From assembly GCA_964619885.1 (NCBI GenBank), contig CAZUGA010000004.1, positions 91,776 through 155,775 on the forward strand: a stretch of DNA of 64,000 nucleotides. The letters are read 5' to 3'. The notes beneath the pieces are model-generated. The model ran no database searches, was not told the origin of the DNA, and saw only the letters and a list, made by a program, of their open reading frames with translations. Numbering within the stretch: position 1 is the first letter of the stretch; each line of letters opens with the position of its first letter. Positions 1-7,714 of this stretch are shown piece by piece. Source of the DNA: CAZUGA01 sp964619885 (GTDB lineage: Bacteria > Pseudomonadota > Gammaproteobacteria > Methylococcales > UBA1147). The translations under genes and the position numbers were made by a program.

Positions 1-11
1 ATAAAAGACTT

Positions 12-260
12 TATGTTGGAGAATATGGAGATTTGAACCTTATGAACCGGTGTCTATCTACAGTGAAAAATTCCAGAATGAACCGGGTCTTTAGACCGAT
101 CACCACGTTACGCCGTGCGTGGCCACTTCCGGGTATAAATGCGTCGATATAGGTACGCCCTGCGCACCGGCAATCGCCGCTGCCCGCATCCAACCAGTGA
201 CTCCGCCGATACGCATAAAGTCTGGCACAACTTTATGCCTCGGTAACCAATCGATAGGAC
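12..260 (-). pseudogene. Remnant of an enolase-superfamily (mandelate racemase/muconate lactonizing-like) gene
   Basis: On the minus strand, about 232 down to 100 reads VVPDFMRIGGVTGWMRAAAI followed by AGAQGVPISTHLYPEVATHG. This is the typical C-terminal barrel signature of mandelate racemase-like enolase-superfamily enzymes (RIGGVTGW and SxHLYPE motifs). The frame hits a stop at 100-102. The expected next residues (LEF) reappear in another frame further down to about 12. No start codon and no N-terminal two thirds of such an enzyme (normally about 370-400 residues) can be found upstream. I read it as a frameshifted, 5'-truncated gene. The family call rests on these motifs; the original substrate cannot be told. 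Confidence 0.7.
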
Positions 261-436
261 GATTCTGTCTGTTAGTATAACGTTGCGCCTTCTGTGGGCA
301 AATCCTAAAAGTCTATATCAAGATGGCCGGTGGCAATCAATCACATAAATGACGTTATGAATATTCGACATTTGGCGGCCGGACGGAGTCCGTGTAATTT
401 ATCGCCTATTAGTACAGATTGCGGAGCGTATACGTT

Positions 437-1528
437 ATGAAGTGGGTTTTGGCAGGTTTATTTTGGCTTTGGATATCTTTGGTCGCTGGTTTGAGCGTTG
501 CATCCGATACTTTTGAAATCGTCGCGGAATTTACTGAAGCGCCGGGTAATATTGCAGTCGCTCGGGATGGTCGAATATTCATGAGTTTGCATCAGTTCTA
601 TGAACCGCGTTATTCGGTCGTGGAGGTGCTACCCGATCATTCCATTGTCCCGTTTCCCAATTCAGATTTGAACCAACGAAATGATACAGGAAAATTACGT
701 CTAGATTCGGTGTTGGGTATCCAAGCCGATAACGATGGTATTGTTTGGATGTTGGATAATGGTTTGCGTAGCGAAGTGGCACCCAAATTGGTCGCTTGGG
801 ACACCCGAAAAAATAGGCTCCATCGGGTCATTTATTTCACGCCGCCTAGTGCTCCGGCAAATGCGTTTGTCAATGATTTGGCCGTCGACAAAACGCGCAA
901 CCGGATTTTTATTAGTGATCCAGCCGGGGGAGATAATGCCGCGTTGATAGTTGTCGATTTGGAAACCGGTCTGACCCAACGGGTTCTCGAAGGCGAACGT
1001 TCAGTCATTCCGGAGAATTTAGACTTGCTTATCGATGGCCGGCCGTTGCGGATGAGCGGTCCAGACGGCAAAATAATCCAGCCGCATATTGGGGTCAATC
1101 CGATCGCCGAAGATTCAACTAACGAATGGGTCTATTTTGGCGCTATGCACGGGCAAAGCTTATTCCGAATACCCGCCGTGGATCTTGCTGACATGACCCA
1201 CGACGCTCAAAGTTTAGCGAACAAGGTTGAAAAATATAGCGAGAAACCCATCTCTGACGGTATTGCGATGGATCATGAAAACAATATTTATTTGGGGCAA
1301 TTGGAATCCAACGCGATTGGCGTGGTGACGCCGAATAAAAAATACATACAGCTCGCGCAATCGCCGAAATTGTCATGGGTGGATTCGCTCGCGGTCGGTC
1401 CTGACGGTTGGGTGTATGCGGTGGTTAACCAATTACATTTGTCTGCGCCGTTGAACGCGGGCGAAAAACGATCAAAGCCGCCGTACTATTTGGTACGAAT
1501 GCGCCCCCTGAATCTGAATGAGTTATAG
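437..1528 (+). CDS. Major royal jelly/yellow-family (dopachrome-conversion-like) exported protein
   Basis: The 363-residue protein has a signal peptide (hydrophobic stretch WVLAGLFWLWISLVAGLSVA, residues 3-22). It then shows a repeated beta-propeller pattern: APGNIAVARDGRIFMSLHQF near the start, LDSVLGIQADNDGIVWMLDN, FVNDLAVDKTRNRIFISDPA, SDGIAMDHENNIYLGQLESN and VDSLAVGPDGWVYAVVNQLH. These match the major royal jelly/yellow protein family, which bacterial annotations often call L-dopachrome tautomerase-related. No catalytic residue can be assigned, so the reaction is unknown. The ATG at 437 is preferred over an in-frame TTG at 419 because GGAG at 423-426 sits 10 bases upstream and the signal peptide starts there. 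The 3' end overlaps the convergent LysR gene by 6 bases. Confidence 0.75.
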   Translation: MKWVLAGLFWLWISLVAGLSVASDTFEIVAEFTEAPGNIAVARDGRIFMSLHQFYEPRYSVVEVLPDHSIVPFPNSDLNQRNDTGKLRLDSVLGIQADNDGIVWMLDNGLRSEVAPKLVAWDTRKNRLHRVIYFTPPSAPANAFVNDLAVDKTRNRIFISDPAGGDNAALIVVDLETGLTQRVLEGERSVIPENLDLLIDGRPLRMSGPDGKIIQPHIGVNPIAEDSTNEWVYFGAMHGQSLFRIPAVDLADMTHDAQSLANKVEKYSEKPISDGIAMDHENNIYLGQLESNAIGVVTPNKKYIQLAQSPKLSWVDSLAVGPDGWVYAVVNQLHLSAPLNAGEKRSKPPYYLVRMRPLNLNEL

Positions 1529-2473
1529 CGCGATTACTGTTTGTTCCGGGGTAGAGTCGAATAGTCGGCAAACTTGATTAATTTGTTCCCGCAGCCAAAG
1601 ATGCCCGGGTTCTTTCTCTCGCAGCGGGTGCCAAATCATAACCAGGTTGAAAGTCGGAAGTTCGAACGGAATCGGTAAGATTTTAAGCGGCGCCAGATGG
1701 GTAAATCTTTGTCCGATCCTTAATGGCAGGGACAATACCATGTCTGTCTGCGCGACAATGAGCGGCGCTGAAAGAAAATGTGGAACGATTAATCCAATGC
1801 GCCGTTCGAGCTGACGTTTAGCCAGCCAGTCGTCAATCAATCCGGTATTCGTACCGGTCCTGGAAATGAGCATATGATTGGCCGCCAGGTATTTTTCCAG
1901 CGTAAATTCATTCTCGTTTGCTAGAGGATGATCCATTCGTACCACGCACGCTATTCGATCATCGAATAATTTTAACCGGTGGAAAGTAGCGGGTGCCGAC
2001 AACATCACTTCGAACCCCAGTACCATATCTACGGAATTGTTCTCCAAACGCTCGATTGGAAATTCTGATTCGGTGCGTTGTACATGAATATCCACCCCGG
2101 GTGCCGATTGTACTAAGCGTTCGATCAATGGTGGTAACACCAAAAATTCCAGGTAATCCGTCGCTGCCAGAACAAATCTTTGCTGACTTACCGAAGGGTC
2201 GAAGCTTGTAGGAGGGTCGGTAAGACGCTCAATTTCTCGCAATATCTTAGAGACCGGTCCAACCAATGAACGTGCCCGTTCTGTAGGCTCCATACCGCGT
2301 GTCGTTTTTACCAAGACCGGATCGTCTAATTGTTCGCGTAGACGCTGCAAAACGTGGCTCATCGCGGACTGGGTGATAGACATTTTTTCCGCCGCTCGGG
2401 ATACGCTGCGCTCGCGCATTAGCAGCTCGAATGCAACCAGAAGGTTCAAGTCAACGTTTCTAAGTTTTGTCAT
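1523..2473 (-). CDS. LysR-family transcriptional regulator
   Basis: The 316-residue protein has an N-terminal winged-helix domain (LRNVDLNLLVAFELLMRERS, then SVSRAAEKMSITQSAMSHVL, residues about 4-60) and a periplasmic-binding-like effector domain after residue about 90. DPVLVKTTRGMEPTERA follows the recognition helix, as in the NodD/NahR-type branch. The gene diverges from the copper monooxygenase operon, with 219 bases between its start and the pmoA start. LysR regulators often control the divergent neighbour, so it is a reasonable candidate regulator of that operon. This is inference from position. The effector is unknown. Confidence 0.93.
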   Translation of the reverse strand: MTKLRNVDLNLLVAFELLMRERSVSRAAEKMSITQSAMSHVLQRLREQLDDPVLVKTTRGMEPTERARSLVGPVSKILREIERLTDPPTSFDPSVSQQRFVLAATDYLEFLVLPPLIERLVQSAPGVDIHVQRTESEFPIERLENNSVDMVLGFEVMLSAPATFHRLKLFDDRIACVVRMDHPLANENEFTLEKYLAANHMLISRTGTNTGLIDDWLAKRQLERRIGLIVPHFLSAPLIVAQTDMVLSLPLRIGQRFTHLAPLKILPIPFELPTFNLVMIWHPLREKEPGHLWLREQINQVCRLFDSTPEQTVIAL

Positions 2474-2612
2474 CGGATGAAAATTGTCTGCTTCGATGAA
2501 TCCCTAATACGAATATTTGGGATGCTGATCGAAACACAGGTTCTGGTTATCATAACTTTGTGTAACTGCCGGGGTCATCGATCTAATAAATATTCGAATG
2601 AATTATTAACAT

Positions 2613-2640
2613 TTCACAAATACTTAAATTCACGGATAAA
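2613..2640 (+). promoter_or_regulatory. Candidate sigma-70-type promoter for the copper monooxygenase operon
   Basis: TTCACA at 2613-2618 and GATAAA at 2635-2640 are separated by 16 bases in an AT-rich stretch of the LysR/pmoA intergenic region. They lie about 50-80 bases before the pmoA start. Both hexamers deviate from consensus, so this is only a positional candidate. The gap contains no gene. Confidence 0.25.
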
Positions 2641-2692
2641 ATCGAGCATTACCACTTTATACAGTAAAAATATTTTCCTTGGGAGTATTCTT

Positions 2693-3445
2693 ATGGTTTC
2701 CAGCAGTACTAAGTTATCCGGGCAACCGTATACTGGTGAAAAAGCGAGACTATGCCGCGCTTACGATTATTTGATCTTGGTTTTGGCTCTTTTTCTTTTC
2801 ATCGGGTCTTTTCATTTACATGTTGCATTGACGGTTGGAGATTGGGATTTCTGGCAGGATTGGAAGGATCGACAGTGGTGGCCGCTCGTGACGCCGCTAA
2901 TGATGATTACGTTTCCCGCCGCGGTTCAAGCGGTATTATGGGAACGATTCAGACTTCCGATAGGCGCGACGCTTTGTGTCGCAGCGCTATTGATTGGAAC
3001 GTGGGTGGCCCGCATTTTTGCTTATCATTATTGGAATTTCTTTCCTGTCAATATGGTATTGCCTGCAACGATGTTGCCGAGTGCGTTAGTGCTCGATGTG
3101 GTGTTGATGTTGAGCAATAGCCTAACGATTACCGCGATTTTTGGCGGATCTGCGTTCGCATTATTGTTTTACCCCGGTAATTGGCCGATTTTCGCGATGT
3201 TCCACGAACCATTGGAATATAACGGTGCGCAACTGACCGTTGCGGATTTGTTTGGCTTCCAATATTTGCGTACCGGCATGCCAGAATATTTGCGAATTAT
3301 AGAGCGTGGGACGCTTCGGACCTATGGTCAAATGGCTGCACCGCTGAGTGCCTTTAGTTCAGCGTTGTTGTGTACGCTTATGTACGCGCTGTGGTGGTAT
3401 ATCGGTAAATTATTTGCCACAACCCGCTTTGTGAAACGGGTTTGA
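2693..3445 (+). CDS. pxmA: Copper membrane monooxygenase subunit A (PmoA/AmoA family, Pxm-type order)
   Basis: This integral membrane subunit belongs to the particulate methane/ammonia/hydrocarbon monooxygenase superfamily. The 250-residue length matches PmoA (about 247). It carries the family hallmark GDWDFW (residues 49-54) followed by DWKDR. Further family blocks are TFPAAVQ, LWERFRLPIGAT, LLFYPGNWPI, EYNG, LRTGMPEYLRIIERGTLRT and a C-terminal WWYIGKLF. Six to seven hydrophobic segments are visible. In these blocks it reads closer to gammaproteobacterial PmoA than to AmoA. The ATG at 2693 is chosen because GGGAG at 2681-2685 lies 7 bases upstream and because upstream in-frame codons encode nothing family-like. 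It is the first gene of an A-B-C operon. The substrate cannot be read from sequence: methane, ammonia or short alkanes/alkenes are all possible. The symbol reflects gene order more than proven orthology. Confidence 0.95.
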   Translation: MVSSSTKLSGQPYTGEKARLCRAYDYLILVLALFLFIGSFHLHVALTVGDWDFWQDWKDRQWWPLVTPLMMITFPAAVQAVLWERFRLPIGATLCVAALLIGTWVARIFAYHYWNFFPVNMVLPATMLPSALVLDVVLMLSNSLTITAIFGGSAFALLFYPGNWPIFAMFHEPLEYNGAQLTVADLFGFQYLRTGMPEYLRIIERGTLRTYGQMAAPLSAFSSALLCTLMYALWWYIGKLFATTRFVKRV

Positions 3446-3459
3446 GGGAGGATGGGTTA

Positions 3460-4707
3460 ATGGCTAATAGAATCAAGCAAATTTTTGCCCTTTTGTTGGG
3501 GTTGATAGTTTTCGTTACGCTTTACCCGTCGGTTGCTTTCGCTCATGGTGAGAAAGCTCTGGAACCATTTATTCGCATGCGCACCATCCAGTGGTACGAT
3601 GTTAATTGGTCGAAAAAAGACATGGGCGTGAATGATGAGGTTGAAATCACCGGTAAATTCCATGTTGCCGAGGATTGGCCAATCAATGTTCCCAAACCAG
3701 AGGCCACATATTTAAATGTCGCAGCCCCAGGACCGGTATTCGTGCGAACAGAACGGTACATAAATGATCAGCCCACAATGAATTCTATCGAACTGAAAGA
3801 GGGTGGGGACTATACGTTTAAAACGGTTCTAAAGGCGCGTGAACCGGGCAGATACCATATTCATCCATTTTTTAATTTACGAGATGCGGGCGTGGTGGTC
3901 GGACCTGGATCCTGGGTAGAGGTTTCCGGAGATGCGGGTGATTTTAGTAATGATATACAGCTACTTAGCGGTGATTTCATTGATATGGAAAGCTACGGTT
4001 TGAGCAATGCTATTTTTTGGCATGCGCTATGGATTTTGGCAGGTACGGCTTGGTTGCTTTGGTGGGCGCGGCGTCCTTTGTTTATACAGCGCTATAAGAT
4101 GTTAGAAAATGGCCAGGAAGCGGAATTGGTCACGCAGACCGATCGAACCCTGGGGAAAGTTATTTTGGTTGCTGTAGTGGTCGTGGTGATTGGAGCAAAT
4201 GCCTATTATCAGGGGAAACATCCTAACGCGATACCGTTACAGGCAGCTCGCGATCAGATTAGACCTTTGCCCACCGTCGTTAACGATGGCGATGTTGACG
4301 TTCGAGTCAATAAAGTCGTGTATCAAATTCCAGAGCGGCGTATGGTTCTCAACGTCGATGTTGAGAATCTGACAGATACACCACTGGAGATTGGAGAGTT
4401 ATCGATTGCTAATGTAAGGTTCATCAATCCGAATGTTGCGGCCGCTGACCAGCTATCGACCGATGAATTGGCCGTAAAAACTGGCTTGTTGATTGACGAT
4501 AATAGCCCCATAGCTCCTGGAGAACGAAAAACACTGAGTATCGAAGCCAGCGATGCGGCGTGGGAAACAGAAAAATTGGACGGATTAATCCGCGATGCGG
4601 ATAGTAGAATGGGCGGCTTACTGTTTCTGTACGATGCAGAGGGTCGGCGCCAGATTGTTAGCCTATCTGCACCAGTGATTCCGAAGTTTGGTGATGCGAA
4701 TAGCTGA
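3460..4707 (+). CDS. pxmB: Copper membrane monooxygenase subunit B (PmoB family)
   Basis: The 415-residue periplasmic subunit has a signal peptide (residues 1-28, ending PSVAFA) that leaves His29 as the mature N-terminus. His29, His133 and His135 (in YHIHPF) correspond to the CuB ligands His33, His137 and His139 of Methylococcus PmoB with a constant offset of four. His68 (GKFHV) matches His72. The partner of the bis-His site (Methylococcus His48) is Gln44 here (RTIQWYD). Two membrane segments (about 185-210 and 235-255) separate the two cupredoxin-like domains, and the C-terminal block SDAAWE is kept. The ATG at 3460 has a strong GAGGGAGG about 8 bases upstream. It lies 14 bases after pmoA, so the two are co-transcribed. 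Confidence 0.96.
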   Translation: MANRIKQIFALLLGLIVFVTLYPSVAFAHGEKALEPFIRMRTIQWYDVNWSKKDMGVNDEVEITGKFHVAEDWPINVPKPEATYLNVAAPGPVFVRTERYINDQPTMNSIELKEGGDYTFKTVLKAREPGRYHIHPFFNLRDAGVVVGPGSWVEVSGDAGDFSNDIQLLSGDFIDMESYGLSNAIFWHALWILAGTAWLLWWARRPLFIQRYKMLENGQEAELVTQTDRTLGKVILVAVVVVVIGANAYYQGKHPNAIPLQAARDQIRPLPTVVNDGDVDVRVNKVVYQIPERRMVLNVDVENLTDTPLEIGELSIANVRFINPNVAAADQLSTDELAVKTGLLIDDNSPIAPGERKTLSIEASDAAWETEKLDGLIRDADSRMGGLLFLYDAEGRRQIVSLSAPVIPKFGDANS

Positions 4708-4724
4708 GTAGTCGAGCAAATATA

Positions 4725-4751
4725 TTGACGTCACAGCGGATCCAGCATAAT
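4725..4751 (+). promoter_or_regulatory. Possible internal promoter before the monooxygenase subunit C gene
   Basis: The 104-base gap between subunits B and C holds TTGACG (4725-4730) and CATAAT (4746-4751), 15 bases apart. A second TTGACT is at 4756-4761. The first pair is near consensus but with a short spacer. Subunit C may therefore be partly transcribed on its own, which is common for pmoC/amoC. Weak evidence. Confidence 0.2.
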
Positions 4752-4811
4752 CGGGTTGACTAGCATTCTAGGTGAGTATTCATCTAAATTTGTTTCAAAG
4801 GAGTATTAAAG

Positions 4812-5588
4812 ATGGTCGCAACAAACATTGAACACAACACAGAAAAAACTGAAAAAACGCAGTTCCTGCCTTGGTACCTCCGAGATTTGTACAAATACCT
4901 GAGTGCTTTTGTCCTGTTGACCTGTATGTATATCGGTTTCAGGCTATACCAAGGCGCTTATGGAGTATCTGCCGGGATGGATTCCACGCTACCAGAATTT
5001 GAAATTTACTGGATGCGCCTGCTTTATATTGAATTGGTCGTCATTGCAGCGGTGGCAATAGGCTTTTGGGGTTATCTATGGCACACACGTGATAGGCACT
5101 TGGACCAAATTACGCCCAAAGAAGAAATTCGCCGTTATTTCACGCTGACCATGTGGATCAGCATTTATACCTTCGCGGTTTATTGGGCGGGCAGTTATTT
5201 CGCGGAGCAGGACAATTCATGGCATCAAGTGGTCGTACGAGACACCCCATTTACCGCCAATCACATTATTGAGTTTTATTTCAATTTTCCGCTGTACGTG
5301 ATTTTGGGCGGTTGCGCTTGGTTGTATGCACGAACTCGGTTGCCGATGTACGCAGAGGGTATTTCTTTGCCATTAACGCTCGCTGTTGTTGGACCGTTCA
5401 TGATTCTGGTCAGCGTAGGTTTTAACGAATGGGGGCATACGTTTTGGTTCCGTGAAGAATTCTTTGCAGCACCGATTCATTGGGGGTTCGTAATCGGAGT
5501 TTGGTTTGCGCTGGGCGTCGGCGGAATTTTGCTGCAAGGGGTGACCCGTATTGCGGAATTATTGGAATTGGTGGAAGACGCGCCGTAG
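4812..5588 (+). CDS. pxmC: Copper membrane monooxygenase subunit C (PmoC family)
   Basis: The 258-residue integral membrane subunit completes the alpha-beta-gamma protomer. The ligand set of the PmoC copper sites is intact. Asp134, His138 and His151 (EQDNSWH and NHIIEF) match Methylococcus Asp156, His160 and His173. Asn205, His209 and His223 (FNEWGH and PIH) match Asn227, His231 and His245, with identical spacings. Family blocks RYFTLTMW, PFMILVSVGFNEWGHTFWF and ARTRLPMYAEGISLP are present. AAAGGAG ends 8 bases before the ATG. It follows subunit B by 104 bases on the same strand. The A-B-C order departs from canonical pmoCAB/amoCAB. No PmoD-like gene follows. Confidence 0.96.
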   Translation: MVATNIEHNTEKTEKTQFLPWYLRDLYKYLSAFVLLTCMYIGFRLYQGAYGVSAGMDSTLPEFEIYWMRLLYIELVVIAAVAIGFWGYLWHTRDRHLDQITPKEEIRRYFTLTMWISIYTFAVYWAGSYFAEQDNSWHQVVVRDTPFTANHIIEFYFNFPLYVILGGCAWLYARTRLPMYAEGISLPLTLAVVGPFMILVSVGFNEWGHTFWFREEFFAAPIHWGFVIGVWFALGVGGILLQGVTRIAELLELVEDAP

Positions 5589-5749
5589 CTCAAATTGTGT
5601 GAGACGACCCAACCATCTCGCTTTCAAACGGGAGCCACAGCGTATCAGTTTGTCGAACTAGACTGGTCAAAGCATTTTTTCGTGGGGCTTTGGCTCCAGA
5701 GTGGCCAGAATAGCGAGCATATACAGTAGTAAAGTCCTGTCTTCTAAAT

Positions 5750-5778
5750 AACGCTGTCGCTCAGATCTCGGCAGCGTT
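5750..5778 (+). terminator. Stem-loop downstream of the monooxygenase operon
   Basis: AACGCTGTCG (5750-5759) can pair with CGGCAGCGTT (5769-5778) through 9 Watson-Crick pairs and one G-T wobble, with a 9-base loop. No T tract follows, so it may be an mRNA 3'-end structure and not a classical Rho-independent terminator. It is the only convincing hairpin found in the 375 bases after the subunit C gene. Confidence 0.35.
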
Positions 5779-5962
5779 TGACTTAAGGCGTGGAGCAAAC
5801 AGAGGCTCAACGGATATGTCAAGTTCTTGGTAATTAGTCAGGGACAGATTAGCTTTAAAAATACATTGAAATTGGATCGATCCCCAAGCTTAGCCTTTCA
5901 CGCACTGGGGGACCTCATATTGGATATTGAGGCATTCTGAGACCAGCTCGCCTGTTAGTTTA

Positions 5963-6123
5963 TTATTTCTTCGTTTGCACCTGTTTTTCGAGCATCGGCT
6001 TGAATACTTTTGTCAATTCGATAGCTGGACCTTTTGTCCCAAGAAGCGAATTGTAGTGGGCTGTGTTCTGTCAGCATGTGATTGAGCAGCGCGACGATAT
6101 GTGTGCCGCGGTCTATGCTGCGC
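5963..6123 (-). pseudogene. 3' remnant of a DUF1259 (LppY/LpqO-like) gene
   Basis: This stretch aligns base for base with the 3' end of the intact DUF1259 gene (14685 onward), including the stop codon. On the minus strand it reads HIVALLNHMLTE against HIVALHNHMLAE in the intact protein. After frameshifts it reads GPAIELTKVFKPMLEKQVQT against GPAIELAKAFKAALEKQAQY. Two shifts break the frame and nothing N-terminal is left. It is a decayed second copy in the same orientation as the intact one, about 8.7 kb away. Confidence 0.8.
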
Positions 6124-6166
6124 TAACATCTTTGTATCTTGAGATAAGATGCAATGGTAAACAGAG

Positions 6167-7381
6167 TCAGATCAAGGCACCAAGCAATTGACTCAGTATG
6201 GTTTTGAACGGAATTTGTATGACCAATACACAGATGAAGGGGATCAAAATTGGAACCAAGATTGACATTACCGCAGTTTTTCCCAACGGAACTCCGCGCA
6301 TGGCTTTGGCGTTATCGTACAACACGCCGGCATCTGCAATACAACCCAGTTCCGGTGCATCCAACATCGAATCATCATCCAATTTTTCTTCCAGAACCCA
6401 GCGACGGCGCACCAAATCTCCATGCCGACTGACGATAGCGCCATAATCGAGAATCCCTTGTTTTCTGGCTTTTGCCAAGACGGGAGCAAATGCCAAAAAC
6501 GGAGCCAGAAAGATTAACAATAGAATCAGAGCCGCAAAAATCATTGGTGCTTTTAACGAAAGCACATTGACCGAATGATAAGCGACTTCATGCCCCCAAC
6601 TGGAAGCGATGACCGATGCGATTGCCAAGGCCACCAGACTGAAAGCGACCGGGATTTCATCCAGGAATCCCAGGCCACCGGCACGATCCGGGTGTGTGGG
6701 AACGATAGATAACTGGAGTTTGGATATGCGTTTGAACATTAGCCCGACCAAAACTATACGCCACAGCCAGCCGAAAAAAAACATCAAGAACAACGGGCGG
6801 CCGACAAAGATATACCACCAACCGCCGAATCCCAGTTCAGTGTCCGCAGGCCGGTCATGATGATCAACGGCCCAGATCAGTTCATGGCTGGGGTCGGCAA
6901 CTGCACCGGCAAATGTCCAACTCGCCGCGATAATAGCAATCGCGACCCAGGGCAGAGAAGAATTTCTAAGGCGTATTATATCTGCCAGTACTGCTCGGAA
7001 GGCCGGAATTTGATCTTGAGGAATGACCCCGCTGCGAACAAATTGTGGTAGATAACGTGCCATGATCATATGGGTCATGGGCTCGGCCAAAATAAACAGC
7101 GGAATTGCCACCAGGAAACGGATATGCACCCCGAAATGAGTCAACAATGGCTCCGCAACGGCGCCGGGCATAATCCGGTTTGCGACAAATGCCCAAGCGG
7201 TGATGGGTAGCCACGCCAGCATAGACCAGAATAATGCCCGGCGTAATATGCCGAATCCGTTTTCAGGGATCAGTCCAACGCGTCTTTGCAAAGCGAAGAC
7301 GGTATCGTCTCGCACCAATGAAATCGTCAAATCCGAATCGTGTGCGTTATCGGTATTATTATCATTCATTCCACTATCCAT
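6167..7381 (-). CDS. Multi-pass membrane protein of unknown function
   Basis: The 404-residue protein is not assigned to a family. It has about six hydrophobic segments. They lie near residues 48-66 (ALFWSMLAWLPITAW), 85-105, 140-160 (WVAIAIIAASWTFAGAV), 190-220 (FLMFFFGWLWRIVLVGLMF), 245-295 and the extreme C-terminus. A conserved-looking loop IVPTHPDRAGGLGFLDEIPV precedes the fifth segment. A soluble acidic stretch (LEEKLDDDSMLDAPELGCIA) lies near residue 340. The start at 7381 gives a hydrophilic 30-residue N-terminus; an in-frame ATG at 7369 is an alternative. It stands alone, and its 3' end faces the DUF1259 remnant. Function not inferred. Confidence 0.75.
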   Translation of the reverse strand: MDSGMNDNNTDNAHDSDLTISLVRDDTVFALQRRVGLIPENGFGILRRALFWSMLAWLPITAWAFVANRIMPGAVAEPLLTHFGVHIRFLVAIPLFILAEPMTHMIMARYLPQFVRSGVIPQDQIPAFRAVLADIIRLRNSSLPWVAIAIIAASWTFAGAVADPSHELIWAVDHHDRPADTELGFGGWWYIFVGRPLFLMFFFGWLWRIVLVGLMFKRISKLQLSIVPTHPDRAGGLGFLDEIPVAFSLVALAIASVIASSWGHEVAYHSVNVLSLKAPMIFAALILLLIFLAPFLAFAPVLAKARKQGILDYGAIVSRHGDLVRRRWVLEEKLDDDSMLDAPELGCIADAGVLYDNAKAMRGVPLGKTAVMSILVPILIPFICVLVIQIPFKTILSQLLGALI

Positions 7382-7714
7382 CCGTAAAAACTGGGCGTCC
7401 GGAGCCTAAGGAACTAGATTTGCTGAATAGCACCGTATTGATGCAATTTACAGGATCAATAGATTTTCATCAATAGGATAGGCGATTGCTGAACCGATAT
7501 AAAATTTCCACGAGCAATGCGATAGATTATGGCTGCGATGGTATAAATCCAGACCGATTCCTACGTCGTCGGACGGTGACTCGAATGGATTCGACGGTTA
7601 ATCTTGTATGCGCAAATATTGACTTCAACGACGCTTGTAGTTAATGAAGGGCTATGTCACGTTATCATTAGGTAGGACCAATTGATTGTCCGGTGGACCT
7701 AAATTTTTCTGCTG
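7382..7714. other. Intergenic, 333 bases, no gene seen
   Basis: Both neighbours are on the minus strand. The stretch has no reading frame with coding character, no clear hairpin with a T tract and no recognisable remnant. It must contain the promoter of the membrane-protein gene that ends at 6167. Confidence 0.5.

Noticed and set aside
40..60. tRNA T-arm-like word (GGTTCAAATC on the minus strand)
   Set aside because: The flanking bases do not form a T stem, acceptor stem or anticodon arm. The stretch belongs to the pseudogene.
11..193. 60-codon open frame on the minus strand
   Set aside because: It only partly overlaps the readable frame of the enolase-superfamily remnant, and its N-terminal half is out of frame with it. 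It is part of the pseudogene, not a gene.
4726..4733. Perfect palindrome TGACGTCA before subunit C
   Set aside because: It overlaps the candidate -35 hexamer and occurs once. An eight-base palindrome alone is not evidence of an operator.
2693..5588. Calling the operon an ammonia monooxygenase or a proven methane monooxygenase
   Set aside because: The motifs define the superfamily, not the substrate. There is no hydroxylamine or methanol dehydrogenase in the window.
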